A DNA stretch of 6,970 bases from Algibacter miyuki (lineage in GTDB: Bacteria; Bacteroidota; Bacteroidia; Flavobacteriales; Flavobacteriaceae): NCBI RefSeq assembly GCF_042427745.1, contig NZ_JBHMFA010000011.1. One strand, written 5' to 3'. Within the stretch, counting starts at the first letter, position 1. Each line of letters opens with the position of its first letter. This document shows, in pieces, positions 1-6,854 of the stretch. Below the pieces are notes generated by a model, which did not search any database, had not been told where the DNA came from, and was given only the letters and a program-made list of their open reading frames with translations. The position numbers and the translations under genes were made by a program.

Positions 1-1923
1 ACAGAAACTATCGTTGATATTCCTGCAAGCGTTGTTAATCAATTCGAAAACATCGTAAACGAAGGACCAGTAACTATTAATGGAGAAACTTTCAATACAA
101 TTGAAGAGTACATCGAAAACATTGTAGCAACAAATGAAACGGTAACTACTTTAGTAGATAACACCGACGGAACATACACGTACACTAGTGAAGACGGTAC
201 AGAAACCATCGTTGACGTACCAGCAAGTGTAGTAAATCAGTTTGAAAATATCGTAAACGAAGGACCAGTAACAATCAATGGTGAAACTTTCAACACCATT
301 GAAGAGTACATCGAAAACATTGTAACAACAAACGAAACGGTGACTACTTTAGTAGATAACACCGACGGAACTTACACCTACACTAGTGAAGACGGAACAG
401 AAACTATCGTTGATGTACCAGCAAGTGTAGTAAATCAATTCGAAAATATCGTAAACGAAGGACCAGTAACGATCAACGGTGAAACTTTCAACACTATTGA
501 AGAGTATATCGAAAATATAGTAGCAACAAACGAAACGGTAACTACTTTAGTAGATAATACCGACGGAACATACACATACACCAGTGAAGACGGTACAGAA
601 ACCATCGTTGATATTCCTGCAAGTGTAGTAAATCAATTCGAAAATATCGTAAACGAAGGACCAGTAACAATAAACGGTGAAACCTTCAATACAATTGAAG
701 AGTACATCGAAAACATTGTAACAACAAACGAAACGGTAACTACTTTAGTAGATAACACCGACGGAACATACACTTACACTAGTGAAGATGGCACAGAAAC
801 CATCGTTGATATTCCAGCAAGCGTTGTTAATCAATTCGAAAATATCGTAAATGAAGGACCAGTAACGATCAATGGAGAAACTTTCAACACCATTGAAGAG
901 TACATCGAAAACATAGTAGCAACAAACGAAACGGTTACTACTTTAGTAGATAACACCGACGGAACTTACACCTACACTAGTGAAGACGGAACAGAAACTA
1001 TCGTTGATATTCCTGCAAGTGTAGTAAATCAATTCGAAAATATCGTAAACGAAGGACCAGTAACGATCAATGGTGAAACTTTCAACACCATTGAAGAGTA
1101 CATCGAAAACATTGTAACAACAAACGAAACGGTGACTACTTTAGTAGATAACACCGACGGAACTTACACCTACACCAGTGAAGACGGTACAGAAACCATC
1201 GTTGATATTCCAGCAAGCGTTGTTAATCAATTCGAAAACATCGTAAACGAAGGACCAGTAACAATAAACGGTGAAACATTCAATACCATTGAAGAGTACA
1301 TCGAAAACATAGTAGCAACAAACGAAACGGTGACTACTTTAGTAGATAACACCGATGGAACATACACTTACACTAGTGAAGACGGTACAGAAACTATCGT
1401 TGATATTCCAGCAAGCGTTGTTAATCAATTCGAAAATATCGTAAATGAAGGGCCAGTAACGATCAATGGAGAAACTTTCAATACCATTGAAGAGTACATC
1501 GAAAACATAGTAGCAACAAACGAAACGGTGACTACTTTAGTAGATAACACCGATGGAACATACACATACACCAGTGAAGATGGCACAGAAACCATCGTTG
1601 ATATTCCTGCAAGCGTTGTTAATCAATTCGAAAACATTGTAAACGAAGGACCAGTAACAATAAACGGTGAAACTTTCAATACAATTGAAGAGTACATCGA
1701 AAACATAGTAGCAACAAACGAAACGGTGACTACTTTAGTAGATAACACCGACGGAACTTACACGTACACCAGTGAAGACGGCACAGAAACCATCGTTGAT
1801 ATTCCTGCAAGCGTTGTAAATCAATTCGAAAATATCGTAAATGAAGGACCAGTAACAATAAACGGTGAAACCTTCAATACAATTGAAGAGTACATCGAAA
1901 ACATTGTAGCAACAAACGAAACT
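1..1923 (+). repeat. Tandem array of a 198-bp in-frame unit (9 full copies plus a partial one)
   Basis: Complete units begin at 142, 340, 538, 736, 934, 1132, 1330, 1528 and 1726. Bases 1-141 are the last 141 bp of another unit, so the array continues upstream. Each unit encodes 66 residues, starting VTTLVDNTDGTYTYTSEDG and ending ENIV[A/T]TNET. Only two residue positions vary among the visible copies: Ile/Val before PAS (Val in units 142 and 340) and Ala/Thr near the unit end. Many third-codon positions differ between units. The composition suggests a beta-hairpin part (TYTYTSEDG) followed by a helical part (SVVNQFENIVN) and a short beta/helix part (GPVTINGETFNTIEEYIENI). The array stops abruptly at 1923, where VTTL is replaced by NTALAITNG. 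Total copy number is unknown because the left end is missing. Confidence 0.97.
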
Positions 1924-3492
1924 AATACAGCTTTAGCAATAACTAATGGGGAATTAGTTTACACTAATGAAAATGCCGACAATGCTAACGTTAATTTAAT
2001 TTCAGGAGATACAGATAATGCAATTGTTGTAGGTGCAGATGGTGCATTATTTGTGCCAGAAGTAGAAGGTAACACATCAGAAGTAACTCAAGTAGTAACT
2101 ACAGGTAATGCGATTGCAACACATGATGATGGAACTGGCAACACTGTTGATGTTTTAGAAACAGTAACAACTTTCAATGATACAGATGGAGACGGTATAT
2201 TTACATACACTTCAGAAGATGGTACAGAAACAGAAGTAGCAGGAAAAGAGCCTTGGTTTAACCAAGATACAGGTATACAGGCCACTTTAAATACTCAAAA
2301 CATTTACCAAACAGGTAATGTTGCTATTCAGAAAGATGAAAATTTTGATGGTACGGCATTAGATGTACAAGGAGCTGTACGAGGAGGTAATGATCCAAAA
2401 GGTAGCGTAGGAGCATATTCAGCAGCATTCGGTCATCAAAATATAGCGTCAGGAGCGCAAGCAGTAGCATTGGTTAATAAATCTGAGGCAACAGGTAATT
2501 CTTCGTTTGCAGCAGGTAATGTAGCTAAAGCTAGTGGGCTTTATTCAATAGCGTTAGGTAGTCAGTCTGAAGCTTTAGAAAATTACAGTATTGTTATGGG
2601 AACAGGACTTATAGCAGATGATACAAATGAAACTGTATTAGGTAAATATAATGCTGATAACGCTTCATTAGATGCAGTATTCCAAATAGGAAATGGATCA
2701 AATGAGGGTTCACGCTCTAATGCTTTAACCATTCTTAAAAATGGTAATATTGGTACAGACACTGCAATTGATGCCACTGAAAAATTAGACATTGGTTCTG
2801 GTAACGTACGTGTAAGAGATATTAATACAAATATTGGGGCTGCTACTGATAATGTAGTAGTTGCGGATGCTAATGGAGTATTAAAAACAATTAGTGCAGT
2901 AAGTCTTGAAACTACTGCTTCAAATGGTACTAATATTGATGTAACAACTGGTGATGTCCAATTAGGAGGTAATCTTATAAAAGGAACTACCATCACGCAA
3001 AACGGAAATGAATTTGAAATAGAAACAGGAGGAAGTAACTTAGTGATATCTGGATTAGATAAAACCAAAGTGCAAGACTATACAGGTAACAAGGAGCAAC
3101 ATTTATTGGCGGTAGATGCTAATAATCAAGTAACAGCGCTTAAAGCAGCAATGCCAAAGTTTTTCTATATGCCATCGGTAATGGTTCCTACAGCAGAAAG
3201 TCATTTAGGACAAACAGGAGTGACCTACAATAACACTTCTAGAACGGGAACAATAGATCTGTATGCTATCTATGCCGCGCAGTTTGGTTCACCAGTTATA
3301 AGTAGTGAAGCCGTTGCATTACCAGTGCTTCCAGCTAATGAGTTAGTATATCATGTGACTTATGCTACGCCTGATGTATTTACAATTACAGGGCTTACTA
3401 CAACGGGTATGCTTACTTATACAGTAAGTGCAACAGCAAGCCCTAACGTGGGTACATTTATGAATATTGTATTTTCTGTTAAAGAAGATTAA
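1..3492 (+). CDS. Giant secreted beta-strand repeat / adhesin-like protein, 3' part (5' end outside window)
   Basis: The frame is open from base 1 to the TAA at 3490-3492, giving 1163 visible residues, so the gene starts upstream. The GTG at 340 is not a real start: it is a silent variant of a repeat valine codon, and the same frame carries perfect repeat sequence before it. Domains in order by window residue are: 66-residue tandem repeats (1-641); a stalk with a decayed partial repeat (about 722-745); five 14-residue YadA-head-like repeats (805-874); a segment with NGNIGTDT and TEKLDIG, resembling tail-fibre or beta-helix proteins (about 910-930); a VVVADANGVLKT stretch; and a C-terminal module beginning MPKFFYMPS (about 1051-1163). 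From memory, this last module ends many flavobacterial repeat proteins. There is no YadA-type membrane anchor and no clear type IX sorting domain. It probably forms an extended, acidic, Thr/Asn-rich cell-surface fibre. Adhesion is inferred, not shown. Confidence 0.88.
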   Translation, partial: TETIVDIPASVVNQFENIVNEGPVTINGETFNTIEEYIENIVATNETVTTLVDNTDGTYTYTSEDGTETIVDVPASVVNQFENIVNEGPVTINGETFNTIEEYIENIVTTNETVTTLVDNTDGTYTYTSEDGTETIVDVPASVVNQFENIVNEGPVTINGETFNTIEEYIENIVATNETVTTLVDNTDGTYTYTSEDGTETIVDIPASVVNQFENIVNEGPVTINGETFNTIEEYIENIVTTNETVTTLVDNTDGTYTYTSEDGTETIVDIPASVVNQFENIVNEGPVTINGETFNTIEEYIENIVATNETVTTLVDNTDGTYTYTSEDGTETIVDIPASVVNQFENIVNEGPVTINGETFNTIEEYIENIVTTNETVTTLVDNTDGTYTYTSEDGTETIVDIPASVVNQFENIVNEGPVTINGETFNTIEEYIENIVATNETVTTLVDNTDGTYTYTSEDGTETIVDIPASVVNQFENIVNEGPVTINGETFNTIEEYIENIVATNETVTTLVDNTDGTYTYTSEDGTETIVDIPASVVNQFENIVNEGPVTINGETFNTIEEYIENIVATNETVTTLVDNTDGTYTYTSEDGTETIVDIPASVVNQFENIVNEGPVTINGETFNTIEEYIENIVATNETNTALAITNGELVYTNENADNANVNLISGDTDNAIVVGADGALFVPEVEGNTSEVTQVVTTGNAIATHDDGTGNTVDVLETVTTFNDTDGDGIFTYTSEDGTETEVAGKEPWFNQDTGIQATLNTQNIYQTGNVAIQKDENFDGTALDVQGAVRGGNDPKGSVGAYSAAFGHQNIASGAQAVALVNKSEATGNSSFAAGNVAKASGLYSIALGSQSEALENYSIVMGTGLIADDTNETVLGKYNADNASLDAVFQIGNGSNEGSRSNALTILKNGNIGTDTAIDATEKLDIGSGNVRVRDINTNIGAATDNVVVADANGVLKTISAVSLETTASNGTNIDVTTGDVQLGGNLIKGTTITQNGNEFEIETGGSNLVISGLDKTKVQDYTGNKEQHLLAVDANNQVTALKAAMPKFFYMPSVMVPTAESHLGQTGVTYNNTSRTGTIDLYAIYAAQFGSPVISSEAVALPVLPANELVYHVTYATPDVFTITGLTTTGMLTYTVSATASPNVGTFMNIVFSVKED
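2164..2235 (+). repeat. Degenerate partial copy of the 66-residue unit
   Basis: This stretch encodes VTTFNDTDGDGIFTYTSEDG followed by TETE. It matches the first part of the array unit (VTTLVDNTDGTYTYTSEDG, then TETI) but has extra Asp/Gly residues and lacks the PASVVNQF half. It lies 240 bp after the array end. It is either a decayed unit or an ancestral module from which the array expanded. Confidence 0.8.
2413..2622 (+). repeat. Five 14-residue YadA-head-like repeats
   Basis: Five successive 42-bp units begin AYSAAFG, AQAVALV, NSSFAAG, LYSIALG and NYSIVMG. Each follows the pattern xxSxAxGxxxxAxG known from YadA/Hia head domains, which fold as left-handed beta-rolls in trimeric adhesins. 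The second unit lacks the usual Ser and first Gly; the fourth and fifth lose the final Gly. The stretch is followed by TVLGKYN, similar to the sequence that usually closes such heads. Unlike the upstream array, these repeats are diverged, so they are old. Assignment is by motif only. Confidence 0.8.
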
Positions 3493-3613
3493 TAACAAAG
3501 AGACCATCAAGAGTGCTTATTATAGGAGGTGCTCTTGAAGGCTTACTCTTCTGTTGTTTTTATAAAGAGTAGAAGAGCGTATAATCACAAATGAATACAT
3601 AACATTTACAACG
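3493..3613 (+). other. Intergenic region between the repeat protein and the small exported protein
   Basis: This 121-bp gap holds two stem-loop regions: 3507-3538, and competing pairings within 3544-3577. A TATAAT occurs at 3580-3585, with a TTGTTT 20 bases further upstream, which could be a weak promoter, but the spacing is long. The Bacteroidota-type -7 element (TAnnTTTG) is not seen. The leader just before the ATG at 3614 (ACATTTACAACG) is A-rich and lacks a Shine-Dalgarno sequence, as is usual in this phylum. Confidence 0.5.
3507..3538 (+). terminator. Possible terminator or attenuator stem-loop
   Basis: TCAAGAGTGC (3507-3516) pairs with GTGCTCTTGA (3529-3538) as a 10-bp stem containing two G-U pairs and a 12-base loop. 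It lies 14 bases after the stop of the repeat protein. The T-rich stretch that could end transcription (3552-3561, ending in five Ts) is not directly adjacent. A partial terminator, an attenuator or an mRNA 3'-end stabiliser are all possible. Confidence 0.35.
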
Positions 3614-4120
3614 ATGAGAATAAAAATATTATATATAGGAATGATGTTATGCTTTGCATGGAATATGCAAGCGCAAGACCTTCAAGTGGCTAGTTTAGAA
3701 CATAAGGTGGCTAGCTTTTCTGCAGAAGAAAAAGAAAGCTTAAGTCGTTTAATTAATGGCACGCCCCAAAAGTTATTTGTAACCAAAGAAAATGGTGTCT
3801 TTCGCCATTGGGAAGTGGGAAATGTTGGAGGCGCTGCAACTCAAGTAGTAGAGGTGGAAAACCCTAGTTTAATTCATCAATTTAGTAATGCTGCTTATAC
3901 TACAGATTTTAATGCAGCAAAAGTACTCGTGCTATATATAGATAATCTTGCAGCTATCAATCTAACTCAAGTCCAGTTAGATACTTTTAAAAACCTACAA
4001 GTTATATTAATACGCTCGTATAATAATATCAGTGTTCAAGAAGTAGAAAGTAAATTTAAAAATCTTGCTTTACCAGAATCGCTAGAGATTATTGTAGAGC
4101 AATTAAAACAAGCAAACTAA
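3614..4120 (+). CDS. Small exported protein of unknown family (168 aa)
   Basis: I do not recognise this protein. The ATG at 3614 gives a clear Sec signal peptide: basic start MRIK, hydrophobic core to about residue 17, and likely cleavage after MQA (residue 20) before QDLQ. The mature part is about 148 residues and has no cysteine, so it is not a lipoprotein; the only Cys (residue 13) is in the signal peptide. It starts with a helical, charged stretch (LEHKVASFSAEEKESLSRLI, residues 28-47). A probable beta region follows (LFVTKENGVFRHWEVG), then alternating hydrophobic strands and helices (KVLVLYIDNL, LQVILIRSYN) and a helical end (ESLEIIVEQLKQ). It overlaps the next gene by one base and sits between two large surface-protein genes. 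A periplasmic or surface accessory role, such as assembly partner or chaperone, is inferred from context only. Confidence 0.85.
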   Translation: MRIKILYIGMMLCFAWNMQAQDLQVASLEHKVASFSAEEKESLSRLINGTPQKLFVTKENGVFRHWEVGNVGGAATQVVEVENPSLIHQFSNAAYTTDFNAAKVLVLYIDNLAAINLTQVQLDTFKNLQVILIRSYNNISVQEVESKFKNLALPESLEIIVEQLKQAN

Positions 4121-4122
4121 TG
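4118..4122 (+). promoter_or_regulatory. TAATG stop-start overlap (translational coupling site)
   Basis: The TAA stop of the 168-residue protein (4118-4120) shares its last A with the ATG of the 865-residue protein (4120-4122). No Shine-Dalgarno sequence is visible before this ATG. Start by termination-reinitiation is therefore likely, tying the output of the large protein to that of the small one. Confidence 0.7.
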
Positions 4123-6717
4123 CAAATTAGAAAAGAAAATATAAAACCATTTGGTTTGCATAAAATAGCGCTTATAGTGTTGGCTATATTGCTTACCACG
4201 ATTAGTACTGTTTCCTATGCACAGGTAAGAAAACCTTTTACACATCGTACTTCTAGTGAAGCACCTGGAGAGTATCAAGGGGTTCAAAACTATAATTTAC
4301 AAGGAGATTTCACCATGATTGGTAACACCAACATGACTTTGGTTAGTTACTCGGATACTCAACATAACAATTCAAATATGAAATATGTTGATATTGATGG
4401 AGACACAAATACCATAAACTCATCTTCTGCAATGTTGAATATAGATAATTATGAATGTACCGATATTATCTATGCAGGGTTGTATTGGTCTGGTAGAGCT
4501 CACAATGGAGGAGCTAGCCCAGATATATTTACAAATACAAAGGAATTAAATAAAAGAAAGGTAAAGTTTAAAATAGAAGGGAGTGCCTATCAGGAAGTTA
4601 CTGCGGGAACTAACGACATTCATTTCCCATCTATTATAGATGATAATATATACGCTGCTTATGCTGATGTAACCGAATATGTAAGAGAGAAAGGAGTAGG
4701 AAACTATTTTGTAGCAGATATGGCGCTAACTGAAGGAACAGGCGGAAATACAGGTTATTACGGTGGTTGGGGTATGGTTGTTATCTACAAGAATACAAAC
4801 CTTTCATGGAAAGATATTAGCGTATTTGATGGGTATGCTCTTATGAAACCTCCATCAGGAACCCCTATTGAAGTAGAGCTCGATGTAGATGGATTTACAG
4901 CAGTTCAAAACGGACCTGTTAATCTTCGCTTAGGTGTAATGGCAGGAGAAGGTGATGTAAATATTAAAAATAATTATTTTCAGATTCAAAAATTAGATAA
5001 TTCTTGGTTGTCTTTAAATCATGGAGGCAACGATTCAAATAACTTTTTTAATTCTTCAATTTATACAGGTGGCAATACAAGAAATCCTAATTTATTAAAT
5101 AATACGGGAATAGATATCAGTATGTTCGATTTACCTAATAATGATAATTCTATTATTGATAATAATGATAACGCTGTAAAATTCAGATATGGATCCAATC
5201 AAGACATATATTCTATTTTTAGTATAGTCTTTGCTGTCGATGCTTATGTCCCAGCAGTAATCGCAGAGAATAATGCAAATGAATATAATGGGGTAACTCC
5301 TTTTGATAATGGAACCGTAGAGCCTGGACAAGAGCTAGAGTTTGATTTAGATATTTTCAACAAGGGAACAGAGGGTGTTGTAAATGCTACAGTAGAAGTA
5401 CAAGTGCCTTATAATCTACACTATATCGGAAGTGATATTATAGATACAGCAGGGGCTAATTATGGTCCGGTCCTTATTCCATCTGGCACTCAGGCAGTCT
5501 GGTCACACCCATCTGGAGCAACAGACCCTAGTACAACACCTGGAGGGGTGCTTACTTGGTATATTGGAGATATTATTAATTCGAATCAAGATAACCCACA
5601 AGGCAGCTTGAAATATCGTTTTAAAGTATCCGATAATTGCACATTGCTTTTATCTACTGTAGGAGATTGTGGATTGGATGTTGGGATTAACGGAACGATA
5701 ACTGCGGAAGGGAAGTACTCTAATTTGGAGATGAAATCAAAGTTCATTAAGGGGTATGAAGTATTCCCTTGTGAAGGACGACCTATATATGATGATTTTA
5801 AAACTACAATTTCGATTAGTGATGATTTTAGAAATAACTGTGCACCACCTATTGAAGTTGGAGCTAGACAATTTAAAGCGTTTTGTGAGGCACCAGGATT
5901 TTCTTTTGATAGAGAAACTATTACTAACGAATACCCTATAGGAACTAAGTTTTTCACCGAAATTCCAGAAGAAGGTTACAATTCTACAGCAGGATTGGTT
6001 ACGGGTGGATTCTCGGTATCTGGGAGTAATGGAGCAAAAAAACTGTATTATGTGGTTTCTCCTGATATGCTGACAGGCTGTTATATGTTGTTGGAAACAA
6101 GTTTAACCAATGTAAACTCACAACCTGCCGCAAATGACGTTTTCTTTTGTTATGGAGAATCAGTTGTTTTAGATGTAGAACTATCTCAGGAAGGTATAGA
6201 TAATGGGTATGAACTAGTTTATTATGATAAAAATGATGTAGTTCTGATAGATGCCCCTGAGCCGACAGAAGTTGGCACATATAGCTATAAAGTTGCAGAA
6301 AAAGCAACCCAAGGAACTCTCGAGTGCGTTGGAGATAAAACTGTATTTACGGTTACAATAGGAGAAGGCCCAGAAGTTCAGTACTTCGAAGATGTAAATA
6401 TGTGTGAAAACAGTGATGTGCGTATTGAATTAGAAACATTTAACCCGAGTTATACCTATACATGGGAGTATAAAATGAATGAAACAGCTACCACTTGGAA
6501 TGTTATAGATAACTCATCGCTTACAGGAGTTTCTGTAAGTGGTAATAACTTAACGATTTCACATGCTTCATTGAGTTTAAATGGCGTTGTAGGAAGACTT
6601 ATAGTTGCAGAATCTAATGGAGGTTGTGAATCGATATCCAATGAATTCATCATACAAGTAGGCGACTGTGGAGCAATCACAAACCCAATGATGCCAAACA
6701 AAACTAAGCAGAACTAA
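4120..6717 (+). CDS. Exported surface protein with DUF11-like and two Ig-like domains (865 aa)
   Basis: The ATG at 4120 gives a basic N-terminus, a hydrophobic core (residues 15-30) and probable cleavage after VSYA (34) before QVRKPF. Residues 35-380 are a beta-rich region with YVDIDGDTNT, IIYAGLYWSG, YADVTEYVREKGVGNYFVAD and GGWGMVVIYKN followed by VFDGYALM. This pattern is typical of bacterial secreted proteins carrying DUF11. Residues about 397-505 match the DUF11 pattern (VEPGQELEFDLDIFNKGTEG, then VQVPYNLHYIGS). A Cys-rich region (507-654) follows. Two Ig/PKD-like modules are each bracketed by cysteines: C677-C736 and C762-C836. The chain ends about 15 residues after the last strand, in a polar tail (NPMMPNKTKQN). 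Neither a type A nor a type B (gliding-motility) type IX sorting domain is visible. It is probably a structural or adhesive surface component acting with its neighbours; no enzyme motif is seen. Confidence 0.9.
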   Translation: MQIRKENIKPFGLHKIALIVLAILLTTISTVSYAQVRKPFTHRTSSEAPGEYQGVQNYNLQGDFTMIGNTNMTLVSYSDTQHNNSNMKYVDIDGDTNTINSSSAMLNIDNYECTDIIYAGLYWSGRAHNGGASPDIFTNTKELNKRKVKFKIEGSAYQEVTAGTNDIHFPSIIDDNIYAAYADVTEYVREKGVGNYFVADMALTEGTGGNTGYYGGWGMVVIYKNTNLSWKDISVFDGYALMKPPSGTPIEVELDVDGFTAVQNGPVNLRLGVMAGEGDVNIKNNYFQIQKLDNSWLSLNHGGNDSNNFFNSSIYTGGNTRNPNLLNNTGIDISMFDLPNNDNSIIDNNDNAVKFRYGSNQDIYSIFSIVFAVDAYVPAVIAENNANEYNGVTPFDNGTVEPGQELEFDLDIFNKGTEGVVNATVEVQVPYNLHYIGSDIIDTAGANYGPVLIPSGTQAVWSHPSGATDPSTTPGGVLTWYIGDIINSNQDNPQGSLKYRFKVSDNCTLLLSTVGDCGLDVGINGTITAEGKYSNLEMKSKFIKGYEVFPCEGRPIYDDFKTTISISDDFRNNCAPPIEVGARQFKAFCEAPGFSFDRETITNEYPIGTKFFTEIPEEGYNSTAGLVTGGFSVSGSNGAKKLYYVVSPDMLTGCYMLLETSLTNVNSQPAANDVFFCYGESVVLDVELSQEGIDNGYELVYYDKNDVVLIDAPEPTEVGTYSYKVAEKATQGTLECVGDKTVFTVTIGEGPEVQYFEDVNMCENSDVRIELETFNPSYTYTWEYKMNETATTWNVIDNSSLTGVSVSGNNLTISHASLSLNGVVGRLIVAESNGGCESISNEFIIQVGDCGAITNPMMPNKTKQN

Positions 6718-6854
6718 TATTAACGATGGTTTATTTATAAGTAAATAGATATTCAGAACCTTTTATAGTAATAAGGCCTGATCCATCGGCTTTATCAAAT
6801 TTAATCTTAAAATATTTAGGACTTCAATAGAAATATTGAATTTAAAACATAACA
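6718..6854 (+). other. Intergenic region before the last gene
   Basis: This gap is 137 bp and very AT-rich. CGATGG (6724-6729) can pair with CCATCG (6783-6788) around a 53-base loop, which is weak. A perfect short hairpin lies at 6823-6840. I see no convincing TAnnTTTG promoter element and no terminator with a GC-rich stem and T-run. The last gene may therefore be read from the same transcript, or from a promoter I cannot recognise. Confidence 0.45.
6823..6840 (+). promoter_or_regulatory. Perfect 7-bp hairpin with GAAA tetraloop in a 5' leader
   Basis: TTCAATA-GAAA-TATTGAA is a perfect inverted repeat closed by a GNRA-class loop. It ends 14 bases before the ATG at 6855. The stem is AT-rich, so stability is modest. 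It could be a leader structure affecting translation or mRNA stability, or a palindromic protein-binding site. Chance cannot be excluded in DNA this AT-rich. Confidence 0.4.

Noticed and set aside
340..342. GTG as the start codon of the repeat protein
   Set aside because: The frame is open and carries perfect repeat units from base 1. The GTG is just a silent variant of a repeat valine codon, and units at 1132, 1330, 1528 and 1726 have the same GTG. No signal peptide follows.
1..1923. CRISPR array or non-coding satellite
   Set aside because: The 198-bp period is a multiple of three, the unit is fully coding, there are no unique spacers, and variation is concentrated at third codon positions.
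2350..2890. Prophage tail-fibre gene
   Set aside because: The tail-fibre-like wording (NGNIGTDT, TEKLDIG) is shared by many secreted bacterial beta-repeat proteins. No phage structural, lysis or integrase gene is nearby, and the neighbours are signal-peptide proteins.
2088..3068. Minus-strand open frames at 2088-2285 and 2583-3068
   Set aside because: They lie opposite the well-supported repeat-protein frame, show no recognisable domain, and their composition is explained by reverse reading of Thr/Ala/Gly-rich codons.
3554..3585. Sigma-70-like promoter TTGTTT plus TATAAT
   Set aside because: The spacing of 20 bases is long for this type, and Bacteroidota use a different -7 element. Such AT-rich matches are frequent by chance, so it is mentioned only as weak.
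5131..6701. Minus-strand open frames (5131-5331, 5586-5957, 5999-6307, 6456-6701) and a plus-strand frame (5756-5941) inside the 865-residue gene
   Set aside because: All are contained within a gene with a signal peptide and recognisable domains. None has a family signature or a plausible leader.
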